Below the pieces are notes generated by a model, which worked only from the letters and a program-made list of their open reading frames with translations, made no database searches and was not told where the DNA came from. DNA of 64,000 bases from Iningainema tapete BLCC-T55. GTDB lineage: Bacteria; Cyanobacteriota; Cyanobacteriia; Cyanobacteriales; Nostocaceae. The translations under genes were made by a program, and so were the position numbers. Location: assembly GCF_014698965.1 (NCBI RefSeq), contig NZ_JACXAE010000126.1, positions 62,001-126,000 of the forward strand, given 5' to 3'. This document shows, one piece after another, positions 1 through 8,207 of this stretch. Every line of letters begins with the position of its first letter. Within the stretch, counting starts at the first letter, position 1.

Positions 1-704
1 GCGATCGCCTGAAACCCTGCTTGATCTTTATCTTGATCGGCGCCAATAAATTTACCAGCACTAGAGGTCAAAGTTACCATCACATCTTCTCTAATGGGTT
101 GACCATTTTCGAGAATTTGCCCTTGTAGTCTGATCGTAGAACGTCCATCAGCTTGAACGCGAGGATCGCCTAAAGGTGTGATTTCAATTCGGATACCCTT
201 GTCCGACGCGGCAGGCGTAGAGACGCCCCGCTGGGGCGTCTCCAAAGGATTGGGAGTTGTCGGTTGTTGAATCGGGGAAGAAGGGTTTTGTTGAAACTCG
301 GTAGCTGGTTGCTGAATTGGGGAAGAAGGGTTTTGTTGAAACTCGGTAGCTGGTTGCTGAACAGGAGAAGAAGGGTTTTGTTGAAACTGAGAAACTGGAT
401 TTTGTATAACCGGAGAAGAACCATTCGTAAATTTATCTGACTCCGCTATTTTTACTACTCCCAGATTAGAGGCATCAATAGCACTAGTCGGCAATTGAGT
501 TTCAGACACCGACTCGGCTGCGGCTGCTTTGAAAATTGCTGCCTGTGCGCCTACCAGCGAAGGTAAAATGACTGCAAAAAATGTAGGTAATATACCTGCT
601 CTACTTTTGGTAAGTAGGGTAAAGCAATTCAAAGATGATTGTTGTTGGCTGTTTTTAGGACTGATCCTAAATTTATGGGGTATCCCTAGTTTTCTTGTTT
701 TCAT
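1..704 (-). CDS. Secreted Ig-like repeat protein, N-terminal part (cut by window edge)
   Basis: An open frame runs without a stop from an ATG at 704 off the left edge (234 codons visible), so this is the N-terminal part of a longer protein. Residues 1-65 hold a basic start and a hydrophobic stretch (FFAVILPSLVGAQA), read as a signal peptide or anchor. Residues about 95-150 are a Pro/Gln-rich linker with three copies of a 15-residue unit starting FQQNPSSP. After it comes an invasin/Big-1-like Ig domain (ADGRSTIRLQGQ, then VTLTSSAGKF). Its ATG overlaps the TGA of the upstream DUF11 gene (ATGA at 701-704), so the two are translationally coupled. A dispersed palindrome at 217-243 is translated in frame inside the linker. 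Function is unknown; a surface or outer-membrane-associated role is inferred. Confidence 0.75.
   Translation of the reverse strand, partial: MKTRKLGIPHKFRISPKNSQQQSSLNCFTLLTKSRAGILPTFFAVILPSLVGAQAAIFKAAAAESVSETQLPTSAIDASNLGVVKIAESDKFTNGSSPVIQNPVSQFQQNPSSPVQQPATEFQQNPSSPIQQPATEFQQNPSSPIQQPTTPNPLETPQRGVSTPAASDKGIRIEITPLGDPRVQADGRSTIRLQGQILENGQPIREDVMVTLTSSAGKFIGADQDKDQAGFQAI
217..243. repeat. GTAGAGACG-type palindrome, copy 1 (inside a CDS)
   Basis: GAGACGCCCC (220-229), a 3-nt loop and GGGGCGTCTC (233-242) form a perfect 10-bp stem. It is one of nine copies of this family in the window and is read through in frame by the Ig-like protein gene, where it encodes LETPQRGVST. Confidence 0.9.
256..420 (-). 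repeat. 45-nt coding tandem repeat
   Basis: About three and a half copies of a 45-nt unit (301-345 and 346-390 are the clearest) encode a 15-residue Gln/Pro/Ser-rich repeat in the Ig-like surface protein. The unit length is a multiple of three, so copy-number change would keep the frame. Confidence 0.85.
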
Positions 705-1621
705 CGCTTACCCTCTGAAAACGCAGGCGTAACTGCAAAATTAACTCGTACCATGCTACTAGGTGCTAATTTCACAAAGCGTGATTGGCTATTTCTTTCA
801 ATGAAGTATTTGTTCGGAGCTAGTGCATATCCTGGTAAGCTAGTCAAGTCTAGAGTTGCACTTCGATAACCAGAAATCACATTAGCTAGGGAGAACAGCC
901 CTTTGGCATCGGTAACAATGCGATTACCATCGTCCATGTAAATCACCGCATTCGGTATTCCTGGTTCGTTTGGTTGCTGTTCTCCGTCAAAGTTTTTATC
1001 ATGGAACACTCGTCCAATTAATGTACCACAATCAGACACGATGCCTGGTTTAATTCGTAATTGGTAACTGGCTTGATTACTGGTTAAGCTTCCAGAACTA
1101 GCTTGTGCCAAGTTTCTGCCAGTGCCTCGCACAGCATCTGGTGTAACCTCGGCAGCATATATTACTTCCAAAACTTCACCTGGTTGCAATACCCGTGATG
1201 AGGTAATTGTTACCGTTCTATTTGAAACTGAATTAGCACTTAGGGACACAGGCGTATCCCCGACAAAACCTTTGAGACTTCGCTCAACAAATCGTAAACC
1301 TAAAGGAAGTCTGTCCGTAATCGTGATATTTTCGGCTGGCGCTCTACCTGTATTTCTAATTCCCAGACGGTAAACTACCGTTTCACCTGGTTCAACCGCA
1401 GCCCTGTCAGCCGTCTTGGTGATGTTTAAACCAGCTTGACTTGCTCTCACCCTTACTAGGTTGGAGTCAACTCTTCCGGGGAGATTATCGGCACCACCAC
1501 TTGCAGTGTTGTCTATCACGTTTTGAGCAACAGACGGAATTGCTCTATAAGTAATAGTACTTATAGATAAAAAGGTAAAAACGAGGCTCTTGTGCCTCAG
1601 CCATGAAATTATAGATGTCAT
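701..1621 (-). CDS. DUF11 / SdrD-B-like secreted protein
   Basis: 306 aa. Residues 1-33 (WLRHKSLVFTFLSISTITYRA) look like a secretion signal. Residues about 65-190 match the DUF11 conserved repeat (LNITKTADRAAVEPGETVVY, then RNTGRAPAENITITDRLP). Residues about 195-300 resemble an SdrD-B/carboxypeptidase-regulatory beta-sandwich (GRVFHDKNFDGEQQPNEPGI, then TDAKGLFSL). Such domains occur in exported, surface-associated proteins and have no enzymatic motif. It is the first gene of a two-gene operon; its TGA overlaps the next ATG. The domain calls are fairly safe. The role (envelope structure or adhesion) is inferred only. Confidence 0.8.
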   Translation of the reverse strand: MTSIISWLRHKSLVFTFLSISTITYRAIPSVAQNVIDNTASGGADNLPGRVDSNLVRVRASQAGLNITKTADRAAVEPGETVVYRLGIRNTGRAPAENITITDRLPLGLRFVERSLKGFVGDTPVSLSANSVSNRTVTITSSRVLQPGEVLEVIYAAEVTPDAVRGTGRNLAQASSGSLTSNQASYQLRIKPGIVSDCGTLIGRVFHDKNFDGEQQPNEPGIPNAVIYMDDGNRIVTDAKGLFSLANVISGYRSATLDLTSLPGYALAPNKYFIERNSQSRFVKLAPSSMVRVNFAVTPAFSEGKR

Positions 1622-2956
1622 TAGAAGGCATCAAGAAATAGCAGAGGATTTTCCGAAGTTAAAGTCTTGAACTAAATTTTGCCGACAATATTCAAATTCC
1701 CTAACATCCAAAGCATAGTAACAGTAAAAATCACCGAAATGTATCTAAATTTTGATAAACTTGCAGTTTCTTTACAATTACTTTGACAAAATATTGAACT
1801 TTTTGTTAGGTGACGCAGGTATTACAGCCCTTTCCGTAAGAAAAATGCGTAAAAACCTCAAAGTGAAACACGACTGATGAGATTTGCTCTGTAGATGCAC
1901 ACCATTAGTAGCTATATACGTTTTAAATGCGTCATAGCTGACCAAGGTTTATTTATGCAGGTATAACCGCAAATAGATGCTGCAAGTATGTGAAAATCAC
2001 AAATATTTGCAGCACAAATTCAATGCTGACAGTTGCCTCCTCAGATTTAGTATTTGCCTGAATTTATTTGCACACTGAATTAAGAAGACTGGGCATTTAA
2101 GTTGCATTACTCGTTGTATTTGTTGACTATCAACTTTCTCATCGAGACAATGTGTAATTTAAATACGTAACAGCTTATGACAATGTGAACAAATTGCAGA
2201 ACAGCTACTAGCTGGGTTGGAAGTTCCAACTTCAGCTCTATTTGCGCTCTAACAAACCTGAACACTTTAGAATAAATAATACAGGAAACAATGCATTTGT
2301 ATAGCTATTCAAACATATATTTTTTAGTATTTTTTTAGTAAATTTACTCATTTAATCTGATGAAGTAATTAAATATATATATATGAATTCAGTATTTTTT
2401 CTCATATTTTGGTTTGCTACCACATTCTACCTGAGTATTTTTCTTTTCTAGATGCTGTTCGTCCAAGTAAAGCCAAGAAAAAGAAACAACGTAAAAATCT
2501 ATGTTTTACATTTTTTTTCAACAAGGACTCAACATAGTCGTGTTTTTTGGTCACTGGTAGATGTGTAATATTGAAGCACAGATGCAACTATCGTTCCTAA
2601 ATCTACAAGGAAATAGTTACAACATGCTTAGTACGTTAATTTACTGTACGAAGAATAATTATATATCCTCTCCATCAACTTTACAAAAAGTTGGAGATTC
2701 ATCCGGATATATTTGACAGAATGCAGTTGGTTTAGCGCAAAATTTAGCAGTCACTCGACTACAGCTTTTTAATTGAACAACTTTTCAGATAAAAATTTTA
2801 AATAGTATACATATAAATATATACAAAATTGAACACTAATTAAGTGTCCTAGAGAGAAGTTTAATTAATACCTGATAAACAAGCACAAACTGACAATAAT
2901 TAGTTGGTGTTACCCTACTGATTTTTGCATTGAGCGCTTGATTGCGCATAAAGATT
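1622..2956. other. AT-rich intergenic region without a visible gene
   Basis: About 1.3 kb between the start of the DUF11 gene and the end of the next minus-strand gene. I see no credible coding frame with a start and ribosome site on either strand. It has AT-rich runs, including an (AT)n tract near 2370-2385. One frame around 2390-2520 on the plus strand is open (ending in a Lys/Arg-rich stretch) but has no start codon, and I do not call it. It probably contains the upstream control region of the DUF11 operon. Confidence 0.5.
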
Positions 2957-3586
2957 TCAATACATATCATCGTACTCTGGCGTTTCCACTCGTCTTTCTG
3001 TACGTGGAGGTAAAAATTCAGGACGACGCACAGGAACTAAAGACGATGTAGAGCCATTGTAGGGGTGAATCACTTGCACAGTTCGAGGACGCTGTTTTGG
3101 TGAAAATAAAGCTAAGACCCCTGCTACGACAACACCACCACCAATTGTTAAAGTCATACCTCCGACTGCCCAGACAATAGGAGAAGACCACCACGGAGTA
3201 GGAGATTGCTGTAAAGCTGCATTTTGGTTATGCTGCTGAGCATTTAACTGTAGCTGGTAGTTGTAACTTTGCCATTGAGACTGAATTTGCTGGACTTGAG
3301 TTTTGAGTTGCTCGTTTTCGCGCTTTAAATTTTCATTCTCAACTTTTACCCGTTCCATTGCTAAGCGCTCTTCAGCATTAGGACTAACAGGTGTTGGTGC
3401 ATTGGGGTATCCTGGTTGTCCATAGTAAGGATATTGCCCTGATGGCTGCACCACTGATGGCGGCGCTACTACAGTTGGCATTTGTGGGGTAATAAAGTTT
3501 GGTTGAGTCCCCGTTCCCTTAAGCAAAAGCAAAGCCGCCAGTCCAGCTACTGCAACTCCGCCGATAAATGCCATACTTTCACTCAT
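2957..3586 (-). CDS. Membrane protein with central coiled coil, function unknown
   Basis: 209 aa. Visible parts: an N-terminal membrane segment (about residues 8-24, GGVAVAGLAALLLL); a Pro/Tyr/Gln-rich stretch (about 25-72); a charged coiled coil (about 73-105, VENENLKRENEQLKTQVQQ); a Gln/Asn-rich spacer; a second membrane segment (about 137-165, VWAVGGMTLTIGGGVVVAGV); and a basic/Pro tail. This two-span, coiled-coil layout suggests a structural or scaffold membrane protein. I do not recognise a named family. It stands alone on the minus strand; the 247 bp downstream of the DUF3007 gene separate the two. Confidence 0.7.
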   Translation of the reverse strand: MSESMAFIGGVAVAGLAALLLLKGTGTQPNFITPQMPTVVAPPSVVQPSGQYPYYGQPGYPNAPTPVSPNAEERLAMERVKVENENLKRENEQLKTQVQQIQSQWQSYNYQLQLNAQQHNQNAALQQSPTPWWSSPIVWAVGGMTLTIGGGVVVAGVLALFSPKQRPRTVQVIHPYNGSTSSLVPVRRPEFLPPRTERRVETPEYDDMY

Positions 3587-3827
3587 CGCCTTTACCCCTA
3601 GAATTTAATGGAATTATAACCATGAGTGACACACACTCTCTCACACTGAAATTCACACTCATAAATTGTATTCTGGTTAACTTGACATAATACCCAAACA
3701 ATAACAATAGCAGCAGTAACTTTTATTCCTGCTGGATATGTGCCTTATATATTCAAGACTATATTAATTAAATTGTCTAGCAACGAGCGTGAAAAAACTT
3801 TTTGATTAAATTTTTTTATTGGGAGTC

Positions 3828-3862
3828 ACCGAGTCAGGAGTTAGGAGTCACCGAGTCAGAAT
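3828..3862. repeat. Heptanucleotide tandem repeats at the DUF3007 3' end
   Basis: GGAGTCACCGAGTCA-type units repeat here and in the last codons of the DUF3007 gene, so the repeat supplies that protein's last residues and its stop. The same GGAGTCA unit recurs near 4850-4890 and 30433-30475. Confidence 0.7.
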
Positions 3863-4199
3863 TCTCCCCATATCCCCCAGTTTCCCCCACTCGCTTACTT
3901 CCCTGCTCTTGCTCAAGTTCAGCTTGAATTTGTGCTAATTCTTGAGGAGAGAGTTCGTCTAAGCGCTTTTTGAAAAAGGCTTCTTCGTACTGTTCCCGCT
4001 GTTGATGGTAAGTCATTTTTTTTCCAGTTGCCCGAACAGCATAGGTAAACAGCCAGCCCAGCAACCCACCAACTAACAGAACTTGGCTCCAAATTCCAGC
4101 TTCAAAGCTACCTAAGCCCAATTGTTGCAAGATTATATATGCCAAGCCGCCGGTAACAAACACTCCAAAGCCAATTCCAAGAGCATCAATGCGTCGCAT
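3834..4199 (-). CDS. DUF3007 family membrane protein
   Basis: 121 aa. The N-terminus (MRRIDALGIGFGVFVTGGLA) and two membrane segments (about residues 8-26 and 37-56) followed by a charged helix (YEEAFFKKRLDELSPQELAQ) match DUF3007, a family kept in cyanobacteria and plastid-bearing plants. It lies downstream of ndhL on the same strand, an arrangement common in cyanobacteria. A role linked to thylakoid NDH-1 is possible but unproven. The last residues are encoded by a heptanucleotide repeat tract, so the C-terminus is probably not under strong constraint. Confidence 0.85.
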   Translation of the reverse strand: MRRIDALGIGFGVFVTGGLAYIILQQLGLGSFEAGIWSQVLLVGGLLGWLFTYAVRATGKKMTYHQQREQYEEAFFKKRLDELSPQELAQIQAELEQEQGSKRVGETGGYGENSDSVTPNS

Positions 4200-4231
4200 G
4201 ATAGTTAAAACGTCAATTTGTTAGGATTTTC

Positions 4232-4258
4232 GTAGAGACGCCCCGGTGGGGCGTCTCC
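4232..4258. repeat. GTAGAGACG-type palindrome, copy 2
   Basis: GAGACGCCCC (4235-4244), loop GGT, GGGGCGTCTC (4248-4257). It lies in the ndhL-DUF3007 spacer and would form a hairpin in a shared transcript. Confidence 0.9.
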
Positions 4259-4306
4259 TCCACCAGATGAAAATTTTTCGCCCACACAGCGTCTTGACAA
4301 CAAAGT

Positions 4307-4519
4307 TTAGACTTCAATTTTGCGTCGTTGGGGTCGAAAATTCATAATCGGCGATAAAAGCAACAAACCGGGAAAGAAGAAAAACACGAGAAAGTACATA
4401 AAGCCCCGCTCAAAGGAGGTAGCTACATACCAACGCTGTTGCAAGTAAAGTAGAACAGCCGCTGGCATAACTAACAGGTAAGCCCCTGCCAAAACTAGAT
4501 ACAGTAGCGCTATAATCAT
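4307..4519 (-). CDS. ndhL: NAD(P)H-quinone oxidoreductase subunit L
   Basis: 70 aa, the usual size for NdhL. It has two membrane segments (about residues 3-25 and 40-57) with the family core [20 protein letters not shown] and the [16 protein letters not shown] end. NdhL is a small integral membrane subunit specific to the oxygenic-phototroph NDH-1 complex. It helps anchor the peripheral arm and is needed for cyclic electron flow and CO2-uptake forms of the complex. It is transcribed toward DUF3007, with a dispersed palindrome in between. The main ndhA-I-G-E operon is separate, at 23739. Confidence 0.92.
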   Translation of the reverse strand: MIIALLYLVLAGAYLLVMPAAVLLYLQQRWYVATSFERGFMYFLVFFFFPGLLLLSPIMNFRPQRRKIEV

Positions 4520-4717
4520 ATCTCATGTCCTTTGAGGAGAACAAATTTATTGGTGTTCTCCCTATCATATTATGGTGTAGAGGCGTGTAGTGTGGAATTT
4601 TGACAAACTTTTTTTTAAAGTTAGTTGCCAAAATACAAAATTGATGCTGCAATAGATGAGGTGGTAAATACTGCACCCAACAAAATCAGCAAAGCAGTAA
4701 AAACTTCCAACCGATAG

Positions 4718-4802
4718 GGGGGTGTGGCGGAATGGCAGACGCTACGGACTTAAAATCCGTTGACCCTAAACGGTCGTGAGGGTTCAAGTCCCTCCACCCC
4801 CA
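4718..4802 (+). tRNA. trnL: tRNA-Leu(UAA), without intron
   Basis: The acceptor stem is GGGGGTG/CACCCCC (4718-4724 with 4795-4801), and the discriminator is A4802. The anticodon stem is ACGGA/TCCGT with loop CTTAAAA, anticodon TAA. There is a long class II variable arm with a GACC/GGTC stem, and a T arm GAGGG-TTCAAGT-CCCTC. CCA is not encoded. The anticodon loop is continuous: the group I intron that often splits this gene after the wobble base in cyanobacteria and plastids is absent. Confidence 0.97.
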
Positions 4803-4960
4803 TCTCAAGATAATTAACTTATGACTATCAAGTACCTGGAGTAGGGGAGTAGAGGAGAATTCTGTCTCCTGACTCCTGAGCCCTGAATAGTTGATGCTGG
4901 TCGCTAGCCAAGGTTAAGCTATAGGAATATTAATTTCTTGATTTGGTCTTGGAAAATACA

Positions 4961-6241
4961 ATGACCGATAACAGCTTAACGAGTAATGAAGATAGACAGG
5001 TTAATGTGCTAACTGCCCAAGAGAAAATATACAGCTATTTGGTGGAAATTGTTCAAAATTGGCAACCAGAAGATGTTTTGCAAAAATTTGAGCATCTATT
5101 TCTTGATTTAGTCAATGATGATTCAGTACCCAGTATTGAAAAATTATTTCAGGAAAGTAATCAACAGGAAATTATTAATACGTTTAAGCGTTGCTGTTAT
5201 ATATTAATCAATAATTGGGAAAGTAATAGAAATCATAAATGGATTCAAGAATTAGTTGAAATATTAGCTAAATATAAAGAAAATACACAGAAAAGTATTT
5301 CCAGGAAAAACAATGTTAATAGCTCAATCATCAAGTTTATTAACAGTAATGATTATCAAGAACTAAAACTATATGCCGATCGCAACGAACGTCAGGAAAA
5401 AACATGGGTTAATCGCTACGCTTCTTATTTACTAGTAGCTCAATATTTAGATCGGAATAATCCTCAAGAACAACAAGAGGCAGCAAGAAAACTTTCTCAG
5501 CATTTAAAGGACAAATTTAAGTTTGAACTAGCAATGTATATTGCTCGTTCTCAGTCTGCTGCTTCCAATGAAAACCGTTACGTCAATCCTAGTATTTTAG
5601 GAGATGATGTTTTACGTTTAATCAAAATGATTGTGGTGAAAAAGGGTGTATTTAGTTATGAAAATATTGCTAATATATTTATTAAGCAAACTCAAAATCA
5701 AAATCTTGATGAATTCAAACAAAGTATACAGAAATATTTGATTTATTCAGTAAAAGAAAAAGAGTTTGTTAGAACATTAAAACAAGAATTATCAGCAAGG
5801 CTTTCTGCTTGGCAAGTAGAACGTAATGAGGAAAATATTAACAAAGATTTGTTTTTGAGAATCTGTAACAAAATAATTGATTTTCTTACTACAGAAGATA
5901 GTAAGGTTCCATCAAAATTATTTGTTATGCTACTGTCTCAAGGACATCCTTTGACATTAGTAGTTGTCTTACTAAAAATTATTCTAATTTCGCAAAATTC
6001 TCGTAGCCATCTGGAACTGCGAATTGCAAATTTAATTCGTTATTACGATAAGTATGCGGAATATGAATGCCAAGGAATCATATATTTTCTGGAGATATTT
6101 AATATTACATTTGCAATTTATGCAGAAAATATTGAATATAACTTGATTAAAATGAAAGAGTTCGATGCAACAGATGAAGTACAATTGAATTTAGATGCCT
6201 ATCGTGTCTTCTCTCAGTTGAAGAGAGATATAAATCAATAA
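4961..6241 (+). CDS. Conserved alpha-helical protein, function unknown
   Basis: 426 aa from the ATG at 4961. That start is preferred over a TTG at 4943 because GGA at 4951 is well spaced for it. The protein is soluble and almost entirely helical, rich in Lys, Glu, Asn and Ile. It has no signal peptide and no enzymatic motif that I can see. The C-terminal third has a hydrophobic segment (GHPLTLVVVLLKIILIS), probably a buried helix. The base composition is more AT-rich than the neighbouring genes. It follows tRNA-Leu and is convergent with the flippase-like gene, leaving 7 bp between stops. I do not recognise the family. Confidence 0.7.
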   Translation: MTDNSLTSNEDRQVNVLTAQEKIYSYLVEIVQNWQPEDVLQKFEHLFLDLVNDDSVPSIEKLFQESNQQEIINTFKRCCYILINNWESNRNHKWIQELVEILAKYKENTQKSISRKNNVNSSIIKFINSNDYQELKLYADRNERQEKTWVNRYASYLLVAQYLDRNNPQEQQEAARKLSQHLKDKFKFELAMYIARSQSAASNENRYVNPSILGDDVLRLIKMIVVKKGVFSYENIANIFIKQTQNQNLDEFKQSIQKYLIYSVKEKEFVRTLKQELSARLSAWQVERNEENINKDLFLRICNKIIDFLTTEDSKVPSKLFVMLLSQGHPLTLVVVLLKIILISQNSRSHLELRIANLIRYYDKYAEYECQGIIYFLEIFNITFAIYAENIEYNLIKMKEFDATDEVQLNLDAYRVFSQLKRDINQ

Positions 6242-6248
6242 GGTGTAC

Positions 6249-7163
6249 TTAAGAATTAAATAACTTCTCTTCTAGCCAAGCCAATGCAGCACCAGTAGTT
6301 TCAGCTAAAATGCTGACTAAACGATACAAAACAGTCGCACTAATTACCAATGCGGCAGGAAAGTGATTTTGTAACATGGCGATCGCCGTAGCTTCAAACA
6401 CGCCTAAACCTCCAGGTGCGCCCGGAATAACCAATCCTAATAACCAAGCAAAACTAAAAGCCCCAAGCAACAAAGGAATTTGACTTGCGCTCAAAGGACT
6501 TAAAGCAAACACAACGACAACAAATCCACTTCCACGCAATCCCAAAAAGCCTAATTCTCCTAACAAAGGTTTCCAGGGATAACGTTCAATAGCCGTGACA
6601 GTGGTTGATAGAGTGTTACTAGTAGCTTGTTTAGTCTTAATCTTATGCCACAGACGAATGATTGAGTTGAGAAACCGAGGATGAATCGCACAAAGTACCC
6701 CGCATAAACCGAAAAACTGGGCTATTTGTATAATGGGACTAGTATTAACTGCTAAAAATTGACTGTTTAGTAGGACAATAATTAAAGCAGCAGCAGCCAT
6801 AAGTAACGGTTCAAGTAGCACACTGAGAGTTGCGGCACTATCAGAAACATGATTATTTTTTGCTGCCATGATGCGTCCGTAGTAATGCCAAACATTACCT
6901 GGCAGATACTTCGCGAGGTTTGTTTTTAAATAAACTTGAATAAACCGAGCATCTACAGATTGATTTAATTCTTGAAGTACCCAAGTCCATACCCAGCCTG
7001 CCCATATGTGTGCCAGTAAGGTTATGCCTGTGGCGATCGCAATCATTGTCCACCCTACTAAATCAATCCGAATTGCACTCACTTCCAGCCAGTTATTCTT
7101 AAGGGCGTTTACTAAAAAAAATAGCGTTCCACCCAAAATGAGCCAGCGTAATATTTGCTTCAT
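6249..7163 (-). CDS. Flippase-like / LPG synthase transmembrane-domain protein
   Basis: 304 aa polytopic membrane protein with about eight hydrophobic segments. The conserved NLAKYLPGNVWHYYGR motif (about residues 85-100) and the GLVIPGAPGGLGVFEATAI motif (about 243-261) place it in the lysylphosphatidylglycerol synthase TM-region family (UPF0104). Members without the C-terminal synthase domain, like this one, are thought to move lipids or lipid-linked sugars across the inner membrane. The substrate cannot be told from the sequence. It is a single gene, convergent with the unknown helical protein. Confidence 0.85.
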   Translation of the reverse strand: MKQILRWLILGGTLFFLVNALKNNWLEVSAIRIDLVGWTMIAIATGITLLAHIWAGWVWTWVLQELNQSVDARFIQVYLKTNLAKYLPGNVWHYYGRIMAAKNNHVSDSAATLSVLLEPLLMAAAALIIVLLNSQFLAVNTSPIIQIAQFFGLCGVLCAIHPRFLNSIIRLWHKIKTKQATSNTLSTTVTAIERYPWKPLLGELGFLGLRGSGFVVVVFALSPLSASQIPLLLGAFSFAWLLGLVIPGAPGGLGVFEATAIAMLQNHFPAALVISATVLYRLVSILAETTGAALAWLEEKLFNS

Positions 7164-7573
7164 AAATTGTATTAATTTCTCAAGTAGAACGAACAGTTTT
7201 ACGTCAAAGTAATTTGGTATATCCTGGGGAAGATTATTTTTAATAAAACCTGCTTATAATATGTATATTTATAAATTTGTATAATATGATTTTTAGTACA
7301 AATAAATAACCAAATACTCATATAATAACAATCTCAGTCAGAAAATTTAGGTCAATTATCGTAACTTATATCTCTCTAAGGTAGGAGAACAAGAGTGGTA
7401 AAGTCTTAATAAGAATGTGACTTTTGCTAGAGACAAGGTTTTCTTTTTCTAGTATATTATCGTGTGTTGTTAGTTAAATATTAGCAACCTTAGGCAAGTA
7501 AAAACTGTGAATGGCTGCTTAACAAAAGTGTTAAGTATATATTTGGCTTGTTTGTAGGTAGAAGGAGGACTTG
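7164..7573. other. Intergenic region upstream of the lipoprotein pair
   Basis: About 410 bp between divergent genes. It is AT-rich with no open frame of note. It must contain the promoters of both the flippase-like gene and the first lipoprotein. A strong GGAGG ribosome site at 7564-7568 lies just before the GTG at 7574. I did not find a convincing operator. Confidence 0.5.
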
Positions 7574-8134
7574 GTGAACGCATTAACAGCTTTTTTACAA
7601 AAATTAAGACTGCGCCAAATCATAACAGTATTTTTGGCTGGTTTCTTATTGATAATAAGCACAGCTTGTGCAGGTGGAAGTGAAGTAGGAGCAAGACCAG
7701 ATAATCCTCCTGTGCAAATTGGTGGTCAAAACAATCCTTATAAAGGTGGTGGCGACAGAAACACAAACTTGAACGCAACTACCGATCCCAAAATTATTAA
7801 CAAAAAAGCCGATGGGCGTGACCAAGCTAGCCTACCGCTATCTCAACAATTGATTGCTTCAAACACAAATAAAGAAGTACTGCTTTACCCAGGTGCTGAA
7901 ACCCCAGAAGGTAGAGCATACAAGGAATCAGAATTACCCATTAAAACTGAAAGAGACTTTCGTGAGCCTGAGCCTGGTGGATTGAATCAACGTCAAGAAG
8001 ATATAGGAACTCGCATTAAAGATCGCATTGAAACCGTTCAAGAAGCAGTTAAAGAAGCGACAAGCTTTGTGAAAGACAAAGCTGACGAAGCAGGTGCTAG
8101 ACCTGAGTTTAAAGCAAATCCAGCAGCTCAATAA
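7574..8134 (+). CDS. Lipoprotein 1, amphipathic-helix tail
   Basis: 186 aa from GTG 7574, chosen because GGAGG (7564-7568) is 5 nt upstream; the in-frame TTG at 7571 is too close. A signal peptide ends in the lipobox STAC with Cys at residue 32. The middle is Gly/Asn/Pro-rich and probably disordered. The C-terminal part (about 135-175) is a charged helix (RIKDRIETVQEAVKEATSFV) like LEA/apolipophorin-type repeats. It has the same layout and lipobox position as the next gene, so the two look like diverged duplicates. Expected location is the inner leaflet of a periplasm-facing membrane; function unknown. Confidence 0.8.
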   Translation: MNALTAFLQKLRLRQIITVFLAGFLLIISTACAGGSEVGARPDNPPVQIGGQNNPYKGGGDRNTNLNATTDPKIINKKADGRDQASLPLSQQLIASNTNKEVLLYPGAETPEGRAYKESELPIKTERDFREPEPGGLNQRQEDIGTRIKDRIETVQEAVKEATSFVKDKADEAGARPEFKANPAAQ

Positions 8135-8144
8135 AGTTAATGAG

Positions 8145-8173
8145 AAACCCGGTTACTTGAAGAAACCGGGTTT
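8145..8173 (+). terminator. Hairpin between the lipoprotein genes
   Basis: AAACCCGGTT (8145-8154) pairs with AACCGGGTTT (8164-8173), ten base pairs, starting 10 nt after the first lipoprotein stop. It ends in a short T run, so it may terminate or attenuate before gene 2. It belongs to the AGAAACCGGG hairpin family seen at five sites in the window. Confidence 0.65.
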
Positions 8174-8207
8174 GTAAGAAAATTCGCAATAATCAAGGAG
8201 TAGCACG

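Noticed and set aside
170-424. 84-aa repeat-rich frame
   Set aside because: A shadow of the 45-nt repeat in the real gene that runs off the left edge, read out of phase.
529-732. 67-aa plus-strand frame
   Set aside because: It lies opposite the signal-peptide region of the Ig-like protein gene and has no support of its own.
3624-3660. Possible Yfr1 small RNA in the CACACACTCTCTCACAC-like stretch
   Set aside because: The Yfr1 core (ACTCCTCACAC between two stems) is not present.
4410-4676. 88-aa frame on the minus strand overlapping ndhL
   Set aside because: It overlaps the clear ndhL gene in another frame and has no family features.
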